35,046 nt of DNA, taken from assembly GCA_030648295.1 (NCBI GenBank), contig JAUSID010000204.1:1-35046 (forward strand), in the 5' to 3' direction. Both the position numbers and the translations under genes were made by a program. Origin of the DNA: Opitutaceae bacterium (GTDB lineage: Bacteria; Verrucomicrobiota; Verrucomicrobiia; Opitutales; Opitutaceae). Position 1 is the stretch's first letter. The number at the start of each line of letters is the position of its first letter. Positions 6,217-13,989 of the stretch are shown piece after piece. The notes below the pieces were generated by a model. That model saw nothing but the letters and a program-made list of their open reading frames with translations. It was not told where the DNA came from and searched no databases.

Positions 6217-8180
6217 TTTTCAAACCCGAGTTTTTTCAGCCACTCAGGGTAATACGGATTCGCGATCATGATGTCATCGGCGCCCGCTTTGAGAAAGAGC
6301 ACCCGGCCTTCGTGATCGGCGATGGCTTTGTTCATCCAGACGTTTGCCTGCTCGTTGTCATTCAGTGCGTCGTAGACCCTCGAGATCGTATACGCGGGAA
6401 CATAGTTCTGCCGCGCCTTGCTCAATAGTTGCTGGAGCACTTTTTGCGCCTCGGCGCGCCTTCCCGCCCGGCCATACAGGCTGCCGAGTTGTCCGAGCGT
6501 CTGCGGCGGGGACTCGAACCGGCAGGCCTCTTCCAACTGAGTAATTGCTTCGGCGGGGAGTCCCTTGCGGAAAAGCGACTGGGCCACCACCTCGTGCGCA
6601 TTGAAATAATTGGGGGCCATCGCGAGAGTCTGCCGGCCGGTCTGGATTGCGGCGTCGAAATCGTGGGCGAAGAATTGCACCCACGCCAATATCACCCCGG
6701 CATTCACCGAAAGCGGATCAAGTTGCCGCGCCTTCGCGGCGATCACCCGGGACTCCGAATGCCGGGACATCGCACCCAGGAAAAGTGCATAGTACATGTG
6801 AGCCGATGCGTTGACGGGATCCAGCGCCAAGGCCCGTTTGTATTCACGCTCCGCCGCGGAGTAATCGCGATCCACATAGACGTGCAGGGCCGCCTGCGAC
6901 ATATGCGCGTCGGCCAGCATGTCGTCGAGCTGCAACGCCTTTGCGACGGCTTCGCGGAATTGAGGCGTGATGCTGTCCGGGGCCACATACGCAAAGTAGC
7001 GGACCAAACTGTAAGCGGAGGCCAGGCCTGCGTAGGCCTCCGCGTAGCCCGGGTGCATGGACAATGCCTTCTGGTAATGCGAAATCGCGAGCTTCAGTTC
7101 CGACTCGGTGTATTTCTCCGCGTGAAAGCGTCCTTTCAGGACTTCCTTGTAGGCTTCGATGTTATCCGTGTGTCGTTTGGCAGAACGCTGCGTCGCTTCG
7201 CCGGTCAGCGTGATTTTCAGCTTCGTCACGATCGCCCGAGCGATGTCGTCTTGAATGACGAAGATGTTGGTCATGTCCCGGTCGTAAGTTTCCGACCACA
7301 GATGGTAGCCGTCGGCGACGTTGATGAGTTGTGCGGTGATCCGAAGCTGGTTGCCGGTCTTGCGCACGCTGCCCTCGAGCACCGTTTTCACGTGGAGCAG
7401 CTCGCCGATTTTCTTCACGTCTTCCTTCCGATCCTTGAACACAAACGAGGAGGTGCGCGCCGGCACGCGGAGCCCGGGCACCTTCGCGAGCGAATTCAGG
7501 ATTTCCTCCGTGATGCCGTCGCTCAGGTATTCATTTTCCTTGTCTCCGCTCATGTTGACGAACGGCAGCACGGCGATCGATTTCGGCTCCGAATCTTTCG
7601 CGGCGGGGCGAAAGAAGTAGGCGGCTAACCCGACCACGACGATGGCGAGAGCAACCCCGGATTTGACCAGCGACGGGAATTTCGTGCGAACCGGGGAAGT
7701 CGCTTGAACCGACGCCGCTTTTGCGGCTGCCGCAGTCGCGTGGCGCGGAGCGGTGAGAAGCCGCTGCACCTGTGCGACAAATTCCGGCGTCGGCAGCGCT
7801 CCGGGCAGCCGCATCCATTGCACGCGCAAAAACTCCGGCGGGACGACGGCGCCGGTCTCGCGGGTGTCGTCGATCACCACGGGCGCGATGAACGGCACGC
7901 CCTCGGCGAGCAAGTGCGTCTGGTCGACGGCGAGTTTCCATTCCAACCGAAAATACCCTTTCGCCCGCGCGTCGGTGTGCTGCGAGATGATCGGCACGAA
8001 GAGCGTGCATGCGTCGATCTGCTTTCGAATCTTCGCGTCCCACGCATCGCCGCCGCGCAGCTCCGACTCATCGAACCACACCTCCACTCCGGCCGCGCGC
8101 AATGCCTCCGCGATGCGCCGCGCCGCAGCGATGTCCTCACGGGCGTAGCTAAGGAAGACGGCTTTGCCGGCAACGCTCAT
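6213..8180 (-). CDS. TIR - TM - TolB-like - TPR protein (gene G, 655 aa)
   Basis: TIR 1-140 (KAVFLSYARED, VEVWFDESELRGGDAWDAK, GYFRLEWKLAVD with E80). A palindrome-free linker follows, a membrane helix at 173-191 (SGVALAIVVVGLAAYFF), then a TolB-like domain at 200-330 (KSIAVLPFVNMSGDKENEYLSDG; VLEGSVRKTGNQLRI; QDDIARAIVTKL). At least six TPR units follow (about 350-640; HPGYAEAYAGLASAYS, DPVNASAHMYYALFL, YFNAHEVVAQSLF). The TolB-like/TPR pair is common in bacterial signalling proteins with cyclase or winged-helix output domains; here TIR takes the output position. The ATG at 8180 overlaps the preceding stop (ATGA), with AAGGAG about 14 bases upstream. This is the one full-length TIR gene with an undisturbed linker and start, so possibly the least altered copy. 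Confidence 0.93.
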   Translation of the reverse strand: MSVAGKAVFLSYAREDIAAARRIAEALRAAGVEVWFDESELRGGDAWDAKIRKQIDACTLFVPIISQHTDARAKGYFRLEWKLAVDQTHLLAEGVPFIAPVVIDDTRETGAVVPPEFLRVQWMRLPGALPTPEFVAQVQRLLTAPRHATAAAAKAASVQATSPVRTKFPSLVKSGVALAIVVVGLAAYFFRPAAKDSEPKSIAVLPFVNMSGDKENEYLSDGITEEILNSLAKVPGLRVPARTSSFVFKDRKEDVKKIGELLHVKTVLEGSVRKTGNQLRITAQLINVADGYHLWSETYDRDMTNIFVIQDDIARAIVTKLKITLTGEATQRSAKRHTDNIEAYKEVLKGRFHAEKYTESELKLAISHYQKALSMHPGYAEAYAGLASAYSLVRYFAYVAPDSITPQFREAVAKALQLDDMLADAHMSQAALHVYVDRDYSAAEREYKRALALDPVNASAHMYYALFLGAMSRHSESRVIAAKARQLDPLSVNAGVILAWVQFFAHDFDAAIQTGRQTLAMAPNYFNAHEVVAQSLFRKGLPAEAITQLEEACRFESPPQTLGQLGSLYGRAGRRAEAQKVLQQLLSKARQNYVPAYTISRVYDALNDNEQANVWMNKAIADHEGRVLFLKAGADDIMIANPYYPEWLKKLGFEK

Positions 8181-11100
8181 TTTTTCGTGCTGGGCTCCTT
8201 CATGAGGTGCGCCAGTGTTTCGCGCCCATTATCGTATTCGGCGCGGCAGCCCAGCTTCGCGATGAGCTGGTTGAATTCCTCTGTGTGGCGCCAGGGATCC
8301 CACATGGAGTCCCAATAAAGCCAGCGTCGCGGCACGCGGGGCGTCGCTTCGAGATAAGGCAGCGCTTCCCCAAAACGCCCCAATGCACCGAGGACAAATC
8401 CCCGTTGGTAGCTAGGGCCTGGCAATTTCTTCAGCACTTCCGCGGCGAATGCGGTCGCTTCCGCCTCCAGTCCGGCCTTCCGGAGGACCCAAATCGCGCA
8501 AGCGTCGGCGTGCCGTCGCGGTGTCTGTTCGAGTCGGGCGCGCACCAGCCGGGCGGTCGCCACCGCCTCATCTTTCCGGCCGAGTTCATAGAGCGCGCGG
8601 GCCCGCGTGCCCAGGTTTGGAACGAAAGGATCCGGTCGCAAGGCGATGACGCGGTCCGACTGCTTGATGGCTTCGGTGAAGCGGCCCGCATAGGTCAGGA
8701 TCTCACTATTCAAAGCGAGATGCATCGGCCACAGCGGATCGAGACGTGCGGCATCCTGGATTTCGCGCAGTGCGTCATCCAGCCGGCCTTGCGTCAGCCG
8801 GAAAACGGAGCGCCAGCCAAACATGCCCGCATGGTTCGGATTTCGGGCAACGGCGAGTTGGTATTGCGCTTCCGCGTCGGCATCGCGGCCTTCGAGCATG
8901 AAAATGTAGGCCAGTAATGAATATCCCGACACCAACAGCGGATCGAGTGCGACGGATCGTTCGGCCGCTGCCCGCCCTCGTTGGATATCAGCGGCGACTT
9001 CGGCAGAACTGGCACCGTCCTGCAGTTGGTAGGTCGCGCGCATGACGTAGACCTCTGCCACCCCCGCATAGGCCAGTGCAAATCCGGGGTCCTGCGTAAT
9101 CGCATCCTTGAAAGCCCGCTCCGCGTTGAGATACGCGCTGCTCTCGCGCAACCGCACATAATGGCGGCCCTCGAGAACCAGGGCGTGGGCATGGGAATTA
9201 ACGGGTTTGGCGACGGGCGCTCCGTCGCCGAGCTGAAGCTGCAGCTTCTGGGCGACGTCACGGGCGATCCTGTCCTGCAACGCGAAGATATCCTTCAGCT
9301 CCTCTTCGTAGGTATCGCTCCAAATCTGGGTGCCGTTGTCGGTGCGCGTCAGTCGGGCTCGGATCTGCACGCGCGATCCCGCTCTGCGCACGCTGCCGTC
9401 GACGAAGTGGCCGACGCCGAGCTTTTCGCCGATTTCCGCGGGGCTGGGATTCTTGCCCTTGAGCGAAAGGGCGGAAGTCCAGCCGGCGACCTGCAAGCCC
9501 GGCACTTTTCCCAGCACGTTAAGCAGCTCCTCGCTGATGCCGTCGGAAAAATATTCCGTTTCCCGATCGTCGCTGCGATTGGCGAAGGGAAGGACCGCGA
9601 TGGCCTTTTGATCCCTCGTAGTGCCTGCCGGTCCGACTTTCTCCGGCTCGTTGAACAGCGACTGAAATCGCGGATCGTCCTGCAGGGGATCCCAAGTGGG
9701 GCTGATGCGCAGGAACGGCCGTGTCACAACGACGGGCTCCTTGGTCGCGGTGGCCAGCAGCGCGAACACTTTGTCGCGATTGCCGAGCTCGAGCGCGGCT
9801 GTGGCGGCCCAGTAACAATCGTTCGCGGAAAGCCCGAGTTCCTCCGCAGTGACCAACAGCCGGCGCGCCTCGGCGTGCTCGCCCAGATGGGCGAGCAGAC
9901 AGGCTTTCCACATGAGCAGTCGCACGTGATTCGGCTGAGCGGCGAGCCGGCCCTCGATTAATTGCAGTGCGGCCCGCCACTCGACCGCCGCGGCCTGCGA
10001 ACGTCCCGCCAAGCGATGCGCCTGGCCCATGAGAAACCCCTTCGGGCCGTCGAACACCGCTTCGAGATAGTCCCGCGGCATCGCTTTCAACGCGTCGATT
10101 TCCTTGTCGGGTTCGCGCGAACACCACCACGTTTGCGAGGCGATGAACGCCGCGTAGTCTTCACGCAGATATTCGACCGGCACCTTGGCCAGGGCTTCGC
10201 GTGCCCGCGCGACATCGCCGCGATAGCGCAGCAATTGATTTGCTTTGGAAATTGGCGCAGAGCCCCGCGGCTTCAGTCGGATCGCCGCATCAACGGCCTT
10301 CTCCGCTTCATCCATCCGGCCAAGCTGCGCGAGAGCGGCTGACTCATATTGGAGCGCCAACGGGTCACCACCCGGCAACGCTGCGGCGCGACGGAAGCAT
10401 TCGAGGCTTTCTTCCACGCGCCCACGCGAACGCGCGGAAAAAACGGTCCCGGCCCGCAACGTGTAGCCCAAGGCCCGCCACACGCGCTTGTCGGCCGGTC
10501 TCTCCTCGAGCAAGCTGCGCAGCATTCGCTCAGCTTCGGGATAGGTGGCGTCGTCCAGACGGTAGAAATAGGCCAGGGCATAGCGTGCCTCGAACGAATC
10601 GGGAGCGAGGCGGATGGCGCGATTAGCGGCATCACCGGCCTGCGCAATACGCTCCTTCGAACGATCAAACGTGCGAAAGACGAAATACGATCCGACCCGT
10701 GAAAAGATCGCCCAGATTTCCGCGTCGTTCGGATCGACCGCGATGGCTTGTTTGCAGAACTGTTCGGCGAGATTGAGATTCTCCCGCGGGGGCGCTTCGT
10801 CCTGATCGAACAACGCATCGGCCTTTGCCGCGAGCGCCCGGGCTTCGGAGAGTGGCGCGATTGCGCCGGATTTCGAGCTGCCAGCGACAGGTGCGCCCGC
10901 TTTTTTCCACGGTTGCCAGAGGGCGAATGCCACTCCCGCTATGAGGGTCGCCGCCGCCACGATGCGCCAGGGGTGCCTTTCACTTGGGACCGCGGCCGCC
11001 CTCGGCCGCTCCGTGTCTGATGCGGACGAGGGCGGCCGCGATCCCACTTGACCGTCGAGCAGTGCTTTCACTCGCGTGCAGAACGCGGCACTCGCTTCGC

Positions 11101-11572
11101 CGCCCGGCTGCTCGGAGCCCTGAGCCTGTCGAAGGGGCAGCCGCGTCCACTGCACCGCGCAAAACGAATCCGGCACGTCGGCGTGCGCCTCGCGCGTGTC
11201 GTCGATGCACACCGGCACGAGAAACGCCTTCGATTTCCCAATCAGTTCCGTCCGCCGATCCGCCAGCCGCCACTCCAGCCGAAAATACCCTTCGAGCCGC
11301 GCCTGCGTGTTCGCCGAGATGATCGGCACGAAGAGCGCGCACTCCTTGATCTGCTTGCGGATGTTCGAGTCCCAGGAATCCCCGCCGCGCAGCTCCGACT
11401 CGTCGAACCACACTTCGACGCCGGCCGCGCGCAGCGCCTCCGCGATACGACGCGCGGCGGCGGCGTCTTCGCGGGCGTAACTGAGGAAAACAGCACGGCC
11501 GCCGCCGGAACGCTCAACGCTCAACCGGTTCGACGGGCTCACGGCCCCCGGCACTGGACGCTCAACGCTCAA
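8177..11572 (-). CDS. TIR - TM - TPR - TolB-like - TPR protein (gene H, 1131 aa)
   Basis: The start is TTG 11572, with GGAGG eight bases upstream inside a repeat element; TTG 11524 is an alternative. Residues 1-24 are repeat-encoded and read LSVER twice. TIR spans 25-165 (RAVFLSYARED, GYFRLEWRLAD with E100) and contains a repeat-derived insert LRQAQGS. Residues 175-197 come from a palindrome; membrane helix about 200-219 (WRIVAAATLIAGVAFALW). A TPR block to about 640 ends DDPRFQSLFNEPEK, just as gene D ends. A TolB-like domain (about 660-790, KAIAVLPFANRSD, YFSDGISEELLN) and a second TPR block follow. The protein looks like a D-type protein fused to the TolB/TPR half of G. Its stop overlaps the next start (ATGA). 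Confidence 0.93.
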   Translation of the reverse strand: MSVERPVPGAVSPSNRLSVERSGGGRAVFLSYAREDAAAARRIAEALRAAGVEVWFDESELRGGDSWDSNIRKQIKECALFVPIISANTQARLEGYFRLEWRLADRRTELIGKSKAFLVPVCIDDTREAHADVPDSFCAVQWTRLPLRQAQGSEQPGGEASAAFCTRVKALLDGQVGSRPPSSASDTERPRAAAVPSERHPWRIVAAATLIAGVAFALWQPWKKAGAPVAGSSKSGAIAPLSEARALAAKADALFDQDEAPPRENLNLAEQFCKQAIAVDPNDAEIWAIFSRVGSYFVFRTFDRSKERIAQAGDAANRAIRLAPDSFEARYALAYFYRLDDATYPEAERMLRSLLEERPADKRVWRALGYTLRAGTVFSARSRGRVEESLECFRRAAALPGGDPLALQYESAALAQLGRMDEAEKAVDAAIRLKPRGSAPISKANQLLRYRGDVARAREALAKVPVEYLREDYAAFIASQTWWCSREPDKEIDALKAMPRDYLEAVFDGPKGFLMGQAHRLAGRSQAAAVEWRAALQLIEGRLAAQPNHVRLLMWKACLLAHLGEHAEARRLLVTAEELGLSANDCYWAATAALELGNRDKVFALLATATKEPVVVTRPFLRISPTWDPLQDDPRFQSLFNEPEKVGPAGTTRDQKAIAVLPFANRSDDRETEYFSDGISEELLNVLGKVPGLQVAGWTSALSLKGKNPSPAEIGEKLGVGHFVDGSVRRAGSRVQIRARLTRTDNGTQIWSDTYEEELKDIFALQDRIARDVAQKLQLQLGDGAPVAKPVNSHAHALVLEGRHYVRLRESSAYLNAERAFKDAITQDPGFALAYAGVAEVYVMRATYQLQDGASSAEVAADIQRGRAAAERSVALDPLLVSGYSLLAYIFMLEGRDADAEAQYQLAVARNPNHAGMFGWRSVFRLTQGRLDDALREIQDAARLDPLWPMHLALNSEILTYAGRFTEAIKQSDRVIALRPDPFVPNLGTRARALYELGRKDEAVATARLVRARLEQTPRRHADACAIWVLRKAGLEAEATAFAAEVLKKLPGPSYQRGFVLGALGRFGEALPYLEATPRVPRRWLYWDSMWDPWRHTEEFNQLIAKLGCRAEYDNGRETLAHLMKEPSTKK
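10981..11050. repeat. Palindromic element inside gene H linker
   Basis: Arms at 10981-11004 and 11027-11050 are inverted copies (CGCGGCCGCCCTCG core, TGGGA ends), about 21 of 24 bases matching. It is in frame with gene H and encodes about residues 175-197, after the TIR domain and before the membrane helix. Same family as 1561-1622. Confidence 0.88.
11115..11137. repeat. CCCTGAGCCTGTCGAAGGG repeat within gene H TIR domain
   Basis: A copy of a small interspersed repeat also seen at 14085-14105 and in diverged pairs at 19652-19695 and 24708-24745. It is read in frame as LRQAQGS, an insert absent from the three paralogous TIR domains. Confidence 0.8.
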
Positions 11573-11636
11573 GTGATGGACCTCCGAGTTCTGAAGCAGG
11601 GGTTGGTCACTTGAAGGTCATGAGTTAAACGTTGAG
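11557..11636 (-). promoter_or_regulatory. Start-carrying repeat element, copy 2
   Basis: On the minus strand it reads CTCAACGTTTAACTC, then CAAGTGA (11613-11607), GGAGG (11585-11581) and TCACTTGAGCGTTGAG with the TTG start of gene H at 11572. CAAGTGA and TCACTTG form a stem that holds the TTG, and AACCCC can pair with part of the GGAGGT, so the start could be masked unless ribosomes arrive from upstream. Copy 1 (2301-2400) has the same parts and spacing but a weaker stem. Confidence 0.65.
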
Positions 11637-11718
11637 AGAGTTGATCGTTCGGGCGAAGCACGCCTGCGTCCTGCGAGACGGAGCTGAGGAAAACTGCTTT
11701 GGACGTGACGCCGCTCAT
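11569..11718 (-). pseudogene. Truncated TIR 5' fragment I (49 aa)
   Basis: ATG at 11718 reads SKAVFLSSVSQDAG, 19 TIR-like codons, then enters the start-carrying repeat. It stops at TGA 11571-11569, overlapping the TTG of gene H (TTGA). Its ATG overlaps the stop of the frame before (ATGA). If translated, the ribosome would pass through and open the stem that masks the gene H start. Confidence 0.7.
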
Positions 11719-11924
11719 TGCGGATTTCGGATTACCTGCCCTCCGACCTGTCCGCCGTAGGCTTGGCGAAGGTGGAAGGCTTGGCGAAGGAGGGCGGATT
11801 GCGGATTGATCCAACCCGAAACCCAGAACCAGAACCTGCGCGCGCAGCACGCCAATCGCGCACGCGACGCGACGAAAAGTGAACGCGAAGCGCCTGTGCT
11901 AATTCCGACGATCAATCGAGACAC
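11715..11924 (-). other. Repeat-derived 69-codon frame at the head of the TIR array
   Basis: From GTG 11924 the frame stays open through about 170 bp of composite repeat (GC hairpin, GGGTTTCGGGTT words, two TTGGCGAAGG units, ATCCGAAATCCGCAAT) and ends in TGA overlapping the ATG of fragment I. No Shine-Dalgarno is visible before the GTG and the peptide has no recognised fold, so it may be fortuitous. It is listed because it continues the ATGA chain. Confidence 0.35.
11720..11880. repeat. GGGTTT-type composite repeat with TCCGCC/TTGGCGAAGG units
   Basis: Plus strand order: ATTTCGGATT, TCCGCCGTAGGCTTGGCGAA followed by a second TTGGCGAAGG unit, GCGGATTGCGGATTGATCC, AACCCGAAACCC, GCGCGCGCAG. The TCCGCCGTAGGCTTGGCGAA unit recurs in fragment B near 2080-2105. 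Confidence 0.7.
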
Positions 11925-12102
11925 GGGGTGAAGGGGAATGCAGGAGACAGACCCGGAACGCGAAGCGTGAAACGCCAGGCGCGCCGGGATTAGTCGCCGG
12001 AGGGGTGAGCCGAGGTGAGCAACATTCCAGCGGCGGCCGGCGCGAGCGAGCTAAAACAAATCTGGCCTTGCCTCCGGACGGCGCATCGCACGGATTCCGC
12101 GG
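11925..12102. other. Intergenic region between TIR array and PepSY pair
   Basis: The 178-bp divergent region presumably holds promoters for both directions. I could not identify convincing -35/-10 boxes. CAGGAGACAGACCC at about 11941-11954 faintly recalls a B12 box, but no cobalamin-riboswitch core is present. Confidence 0.3.
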
Positions 12103-12756
12103 GTGGAAACAAACGTCGCCCCTGCCCCGGCCCGGATGCCGCCGGGAACACTGCCGTCCGATTTTTCCCGCGTTGTCCGCCGCGTGCACATGTATCTGGG
12201 TCTGTTCCTCGCGCCCTGGATGCTGATGTATGCGGCGAGCACGCTCGTCATGACGCACCGGCATACCGTCGCGACGTTTTACCCGACCAGGGCGCCCGCC
12301 ATGGTGGTGGAACGCGAGCTGGATTACTCGCGCGAGTTTCCCGCGAACGCGACGCCCGACCAGATGGGCAAACAAATCCTGGATGATCTCGGGCTGACCG
12401 GCACGCATCGGGTAACGGGCGGCACGGGCGGAAAACCACTTCAGATCGATCGGCAGCAGGCGCTTGGTTCCCGCCGGATCACGTTTGATCAAAAGACCGG
12501 TCGGATCGCGGTCCAACGCGAAAAGTTCCGCGGCTCCACGTTCCTCGAGCGGATGCACCGGCGGCGCGGTTTCCAGCAACCGTACGCGGTCGACGACGCG
12601 TGGGGCTTTTCGGTGGACCTGGCGATGCTCACGATGGTGGTGTGGGCGCTCTCGGGTTTGTGGTTGTGGTGGGAACTGCGGGCCACGCGGCTGGGCGGAG
12701 CGCTCTGCCTTGGGGCCGGCATCGTGTTGTTCGCGGTTTTCATGGCCTTGATTTGA
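12103..12756 (+). CDS. PepSY-like membrane protein 1 (217 aa)
   Basis: A small membrane protein with one helix near the N-terminus (HMYLGLFLAPWMLMYAAST, about 29-48), a soluble central PepSY-like region of about 110 residues, and two C-terminal helices (LAMLTMVVWALSGLWLWW and LGGALCLGAGIVLFAVFMALI). The layout matches PepSY-associated membrane proteins, often found near TonB-dependent siderophore receptors. GTG 12103 is the listed start; ATG 12136 is equally plausible and neither has a clear Shine-Dalgarno. It is a tandem paralogue of the next gene: both share a YLGLxLxPWxLMYxxS helix and RRGFQQP/RGGFEQP. A thiol-free periplasmic domain with iron-related function is a guess. Confidence 0.8.
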   Translation: METNVAPAPARMPPGTLPSDFSRVVRRVHMYLGLFLAPWMLMYAASTLVMTHRHTVATFYPTRAPAMVVERELDYSREFPANATPDQMGKQILDDLGLTGTHRVTGGTGGKPLQIDRQQALGSRRITFDQKTGRIAVQREKFRGSTFLERMHRRRGFQQPYAVDDAWGFSVDLAMLTMVVWALSGLWLWWELRATRLGGALCLGAGIVLFAVFMALI

Positions 12757-12763
12757 ACGCACC

Positions 12764-13360
12764 ATGCCCATGATCACCTTCGACCGTCTGAACCGCCGCA
12801 CGCATTTGTATCTCGGGCTGATCCTCGTGCCCTGGGTCCTGATGTATGGATTGAGCTCGCTGATCATAAGTCATCAGTCGTGGTTCCGCTCCGAGACGCC
12901 GCCGCCGTGGCAGCCGTTGTTCGAGCGACCGTATCAACGCGCCATCCCGGCGGACGGCGACGTCCGTGATGTCGCCCGCGCGATCCTGCGTGAGAACAAC
13001 CTCGACGGCGCCTTCTACGTACAGCGGCCAAATCCCGGCGAACTGCGGATCATGCGCCAGACATTTTTCGACATCACGCGCGTGGTGTATACGATCGACG
13101 AGGGAAAACTTCGCGCCGACCGGCAGCAGGTCGCCTGGCATCAGGTCCTCGTGCGGCTGCATTTCCGCGGCGGGTTCGAACAGCCCCACTTTCTCAACCA
13201 GCTTTGGGGATTCGTGGTGGATCTCACCTGCGTGGCCATCCTCCTCTGGATCGCCACCGGTCTCACCATGTGGTGGCGGCTCGCCCGGCTGCGGATTTCC
13301 GGATCGATCGCGTTGGGCGCCGGGCTCGCGTCCTTTCTGCTGCTGGTTTGGAAACTGTAG
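12764..13360 (+). CDS. PepSY-like membrane protein 2 (198 aa)
   Basis: It starts 7 bp after the previous stop (ATG 12764), so the two are surely cotranscribed. Helix about 12-33 (YLGLILVPWVLMYGLSSLII), a central region (DVARAILRENNLDGAF, VYTIDEGKLRADRQQV) with the PepSY-like alpha/beta pattern, then two C-terminal helices (VDLTCVAILLWIATGLTMWW, SIALGAGLASFLLLVWKL). It is homologous to its neighbour throughout. The two may form a heterodimer in the inner membrane. No TonB receptor is adjacent in the window, so the usual iron-uptake partner is missing here. Confidence 0.82.
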   Translation: MPMITFDRLNRRTHLYLGLILVPWVLMYGLSSLIISHQSWFRSETPPPWQPLFERPYQRAIPADGDVRDVARAILRENNLDGAFYVQRPNPGELRIMRQTFFDITRVVYTIDEGKLRADRQQVAWHQVLVRLHFRGGFEQPHFLNQLWGFVVDLTCVAILLWIATGLTMWWRLARLRISGSIALGAGLASFLLLVWKL

Positions 13361-13367
13361 CCCGCGA

Positions 13368-13455
13368 GGCGGATTTCGGATTGCGGATTGGCCAAACCGG
13401 AAACCGGAAGCCGGAAGCCGCGCGTGTCGCGCTGTGCGACATGCGCGCGTTCGCC
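13368..13455. repeat. GGATTTCGG / CCGGAAACCGG repeat after the PepSY pair
   Basis: Plus strand: GCGGATTTCGGATTGCGGATT, AACCGGAAACCGGAAGCCGG, then GCGCGTGTCGCGC and GCGACATGCGCGC. It has the same order of parts as the other GGGTTT-type composites and starts within 10 bp of the PepSY stop. Confidence 0.65.
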
Positions 13456-13457
13456 CA

Positions 13458-13745
13458 TCACTTCGCGCGCGCTTCGGCGGGATCCGTTTTACCCGTGGCT
13501 GCGCGACCGACCGCACCCTCCTTCAGCATTCGAGCCCACGTTTCCCGCGCGACCCGGTACTCCTGCGCGCAACCGAATTGGACCATCAATCGCTCGTTCA
13601 CTTTGTCGACACCGCGGCCCCGAGCTTCGCCCTTGTGTCGCGCGCGAGCTTGTATTCCGCCATGCACCCAAGCTTCACCATCAGCTCGCGGAATTGCGTC
13701 GTGTTGCGCGCCGGCTCTCAAAAACGCGCGGCCGCGCGCTCGGTG
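13458..13745 (-). pseudogene. Decayed small reading frame with a duplicated motif
   Basis: The terminal frame (stop at 13458) reads ERLMVQFGCAQEYRVARETWARML. About 110 bp upstream a second frame reads FRELMVKLGCMAEYKLARDTRAKL, clearly the same motif repeated. The halves lie in different frames, so one frameshift separates them. I do not recognise the family. No start with a ribosome site was found. It may instead be a short intact protein from an internal start (13721, 87 aa). Confidence 0.4.
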
Positions 13746-13879
13746 CCGGCAGGGGAGTCCGGCGCGGGCAGAATCCTACAGGGCGCAACCCGCACGCCAG
13801 CCGAAAAAATACATTTTCCGCCGCGGCCGGAACTGCGGGGCGCATCTCCCGTTTGGCGGCGCCATCGGTTCTGGAGTGG

Positions 13880-13898
13880 CACGGGCGTCTCGCCCGTG
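13880..13898. repeat. Palindrome CACGGGCG-TCT-CGCCCGTG
   Basis: Perfect 8-bp arms with a 3-base loop, in a gene-free stretch; a REP-like unit. Confidence 0.8.
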
Positions 13899-13989
13899 AT
13901 CTTTCCGTGGCATGGCGAAATCCGGCTTCGAGATCATCGAACTCGACGTGAACGGCGACCGCGTGCCGGCGGCCAAGGCGACGGAGTGA

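Noticed and set aside
1-11924. Thoeris, CBASS or another known TIR defence system
   Set aside because: No ThsA-like, STING-like, cyclase or SIR2 gene is present; the TIR-TM-TPR layout is not diagnostic of any of these.
11925-12000. Possible cobalamin riboswitch (CAGGAGACAGACCC)
   Set aside because: Only a weak B12-box resemblance; the conserved core segments and order are absent, and the downstream genes are not typical targets.
11899-12867. A 322-codon minus-strand open frame
   Set aside because: Antisense to the PepSY pair and low in complexity; the plus strand has helices and paralogy that support it.
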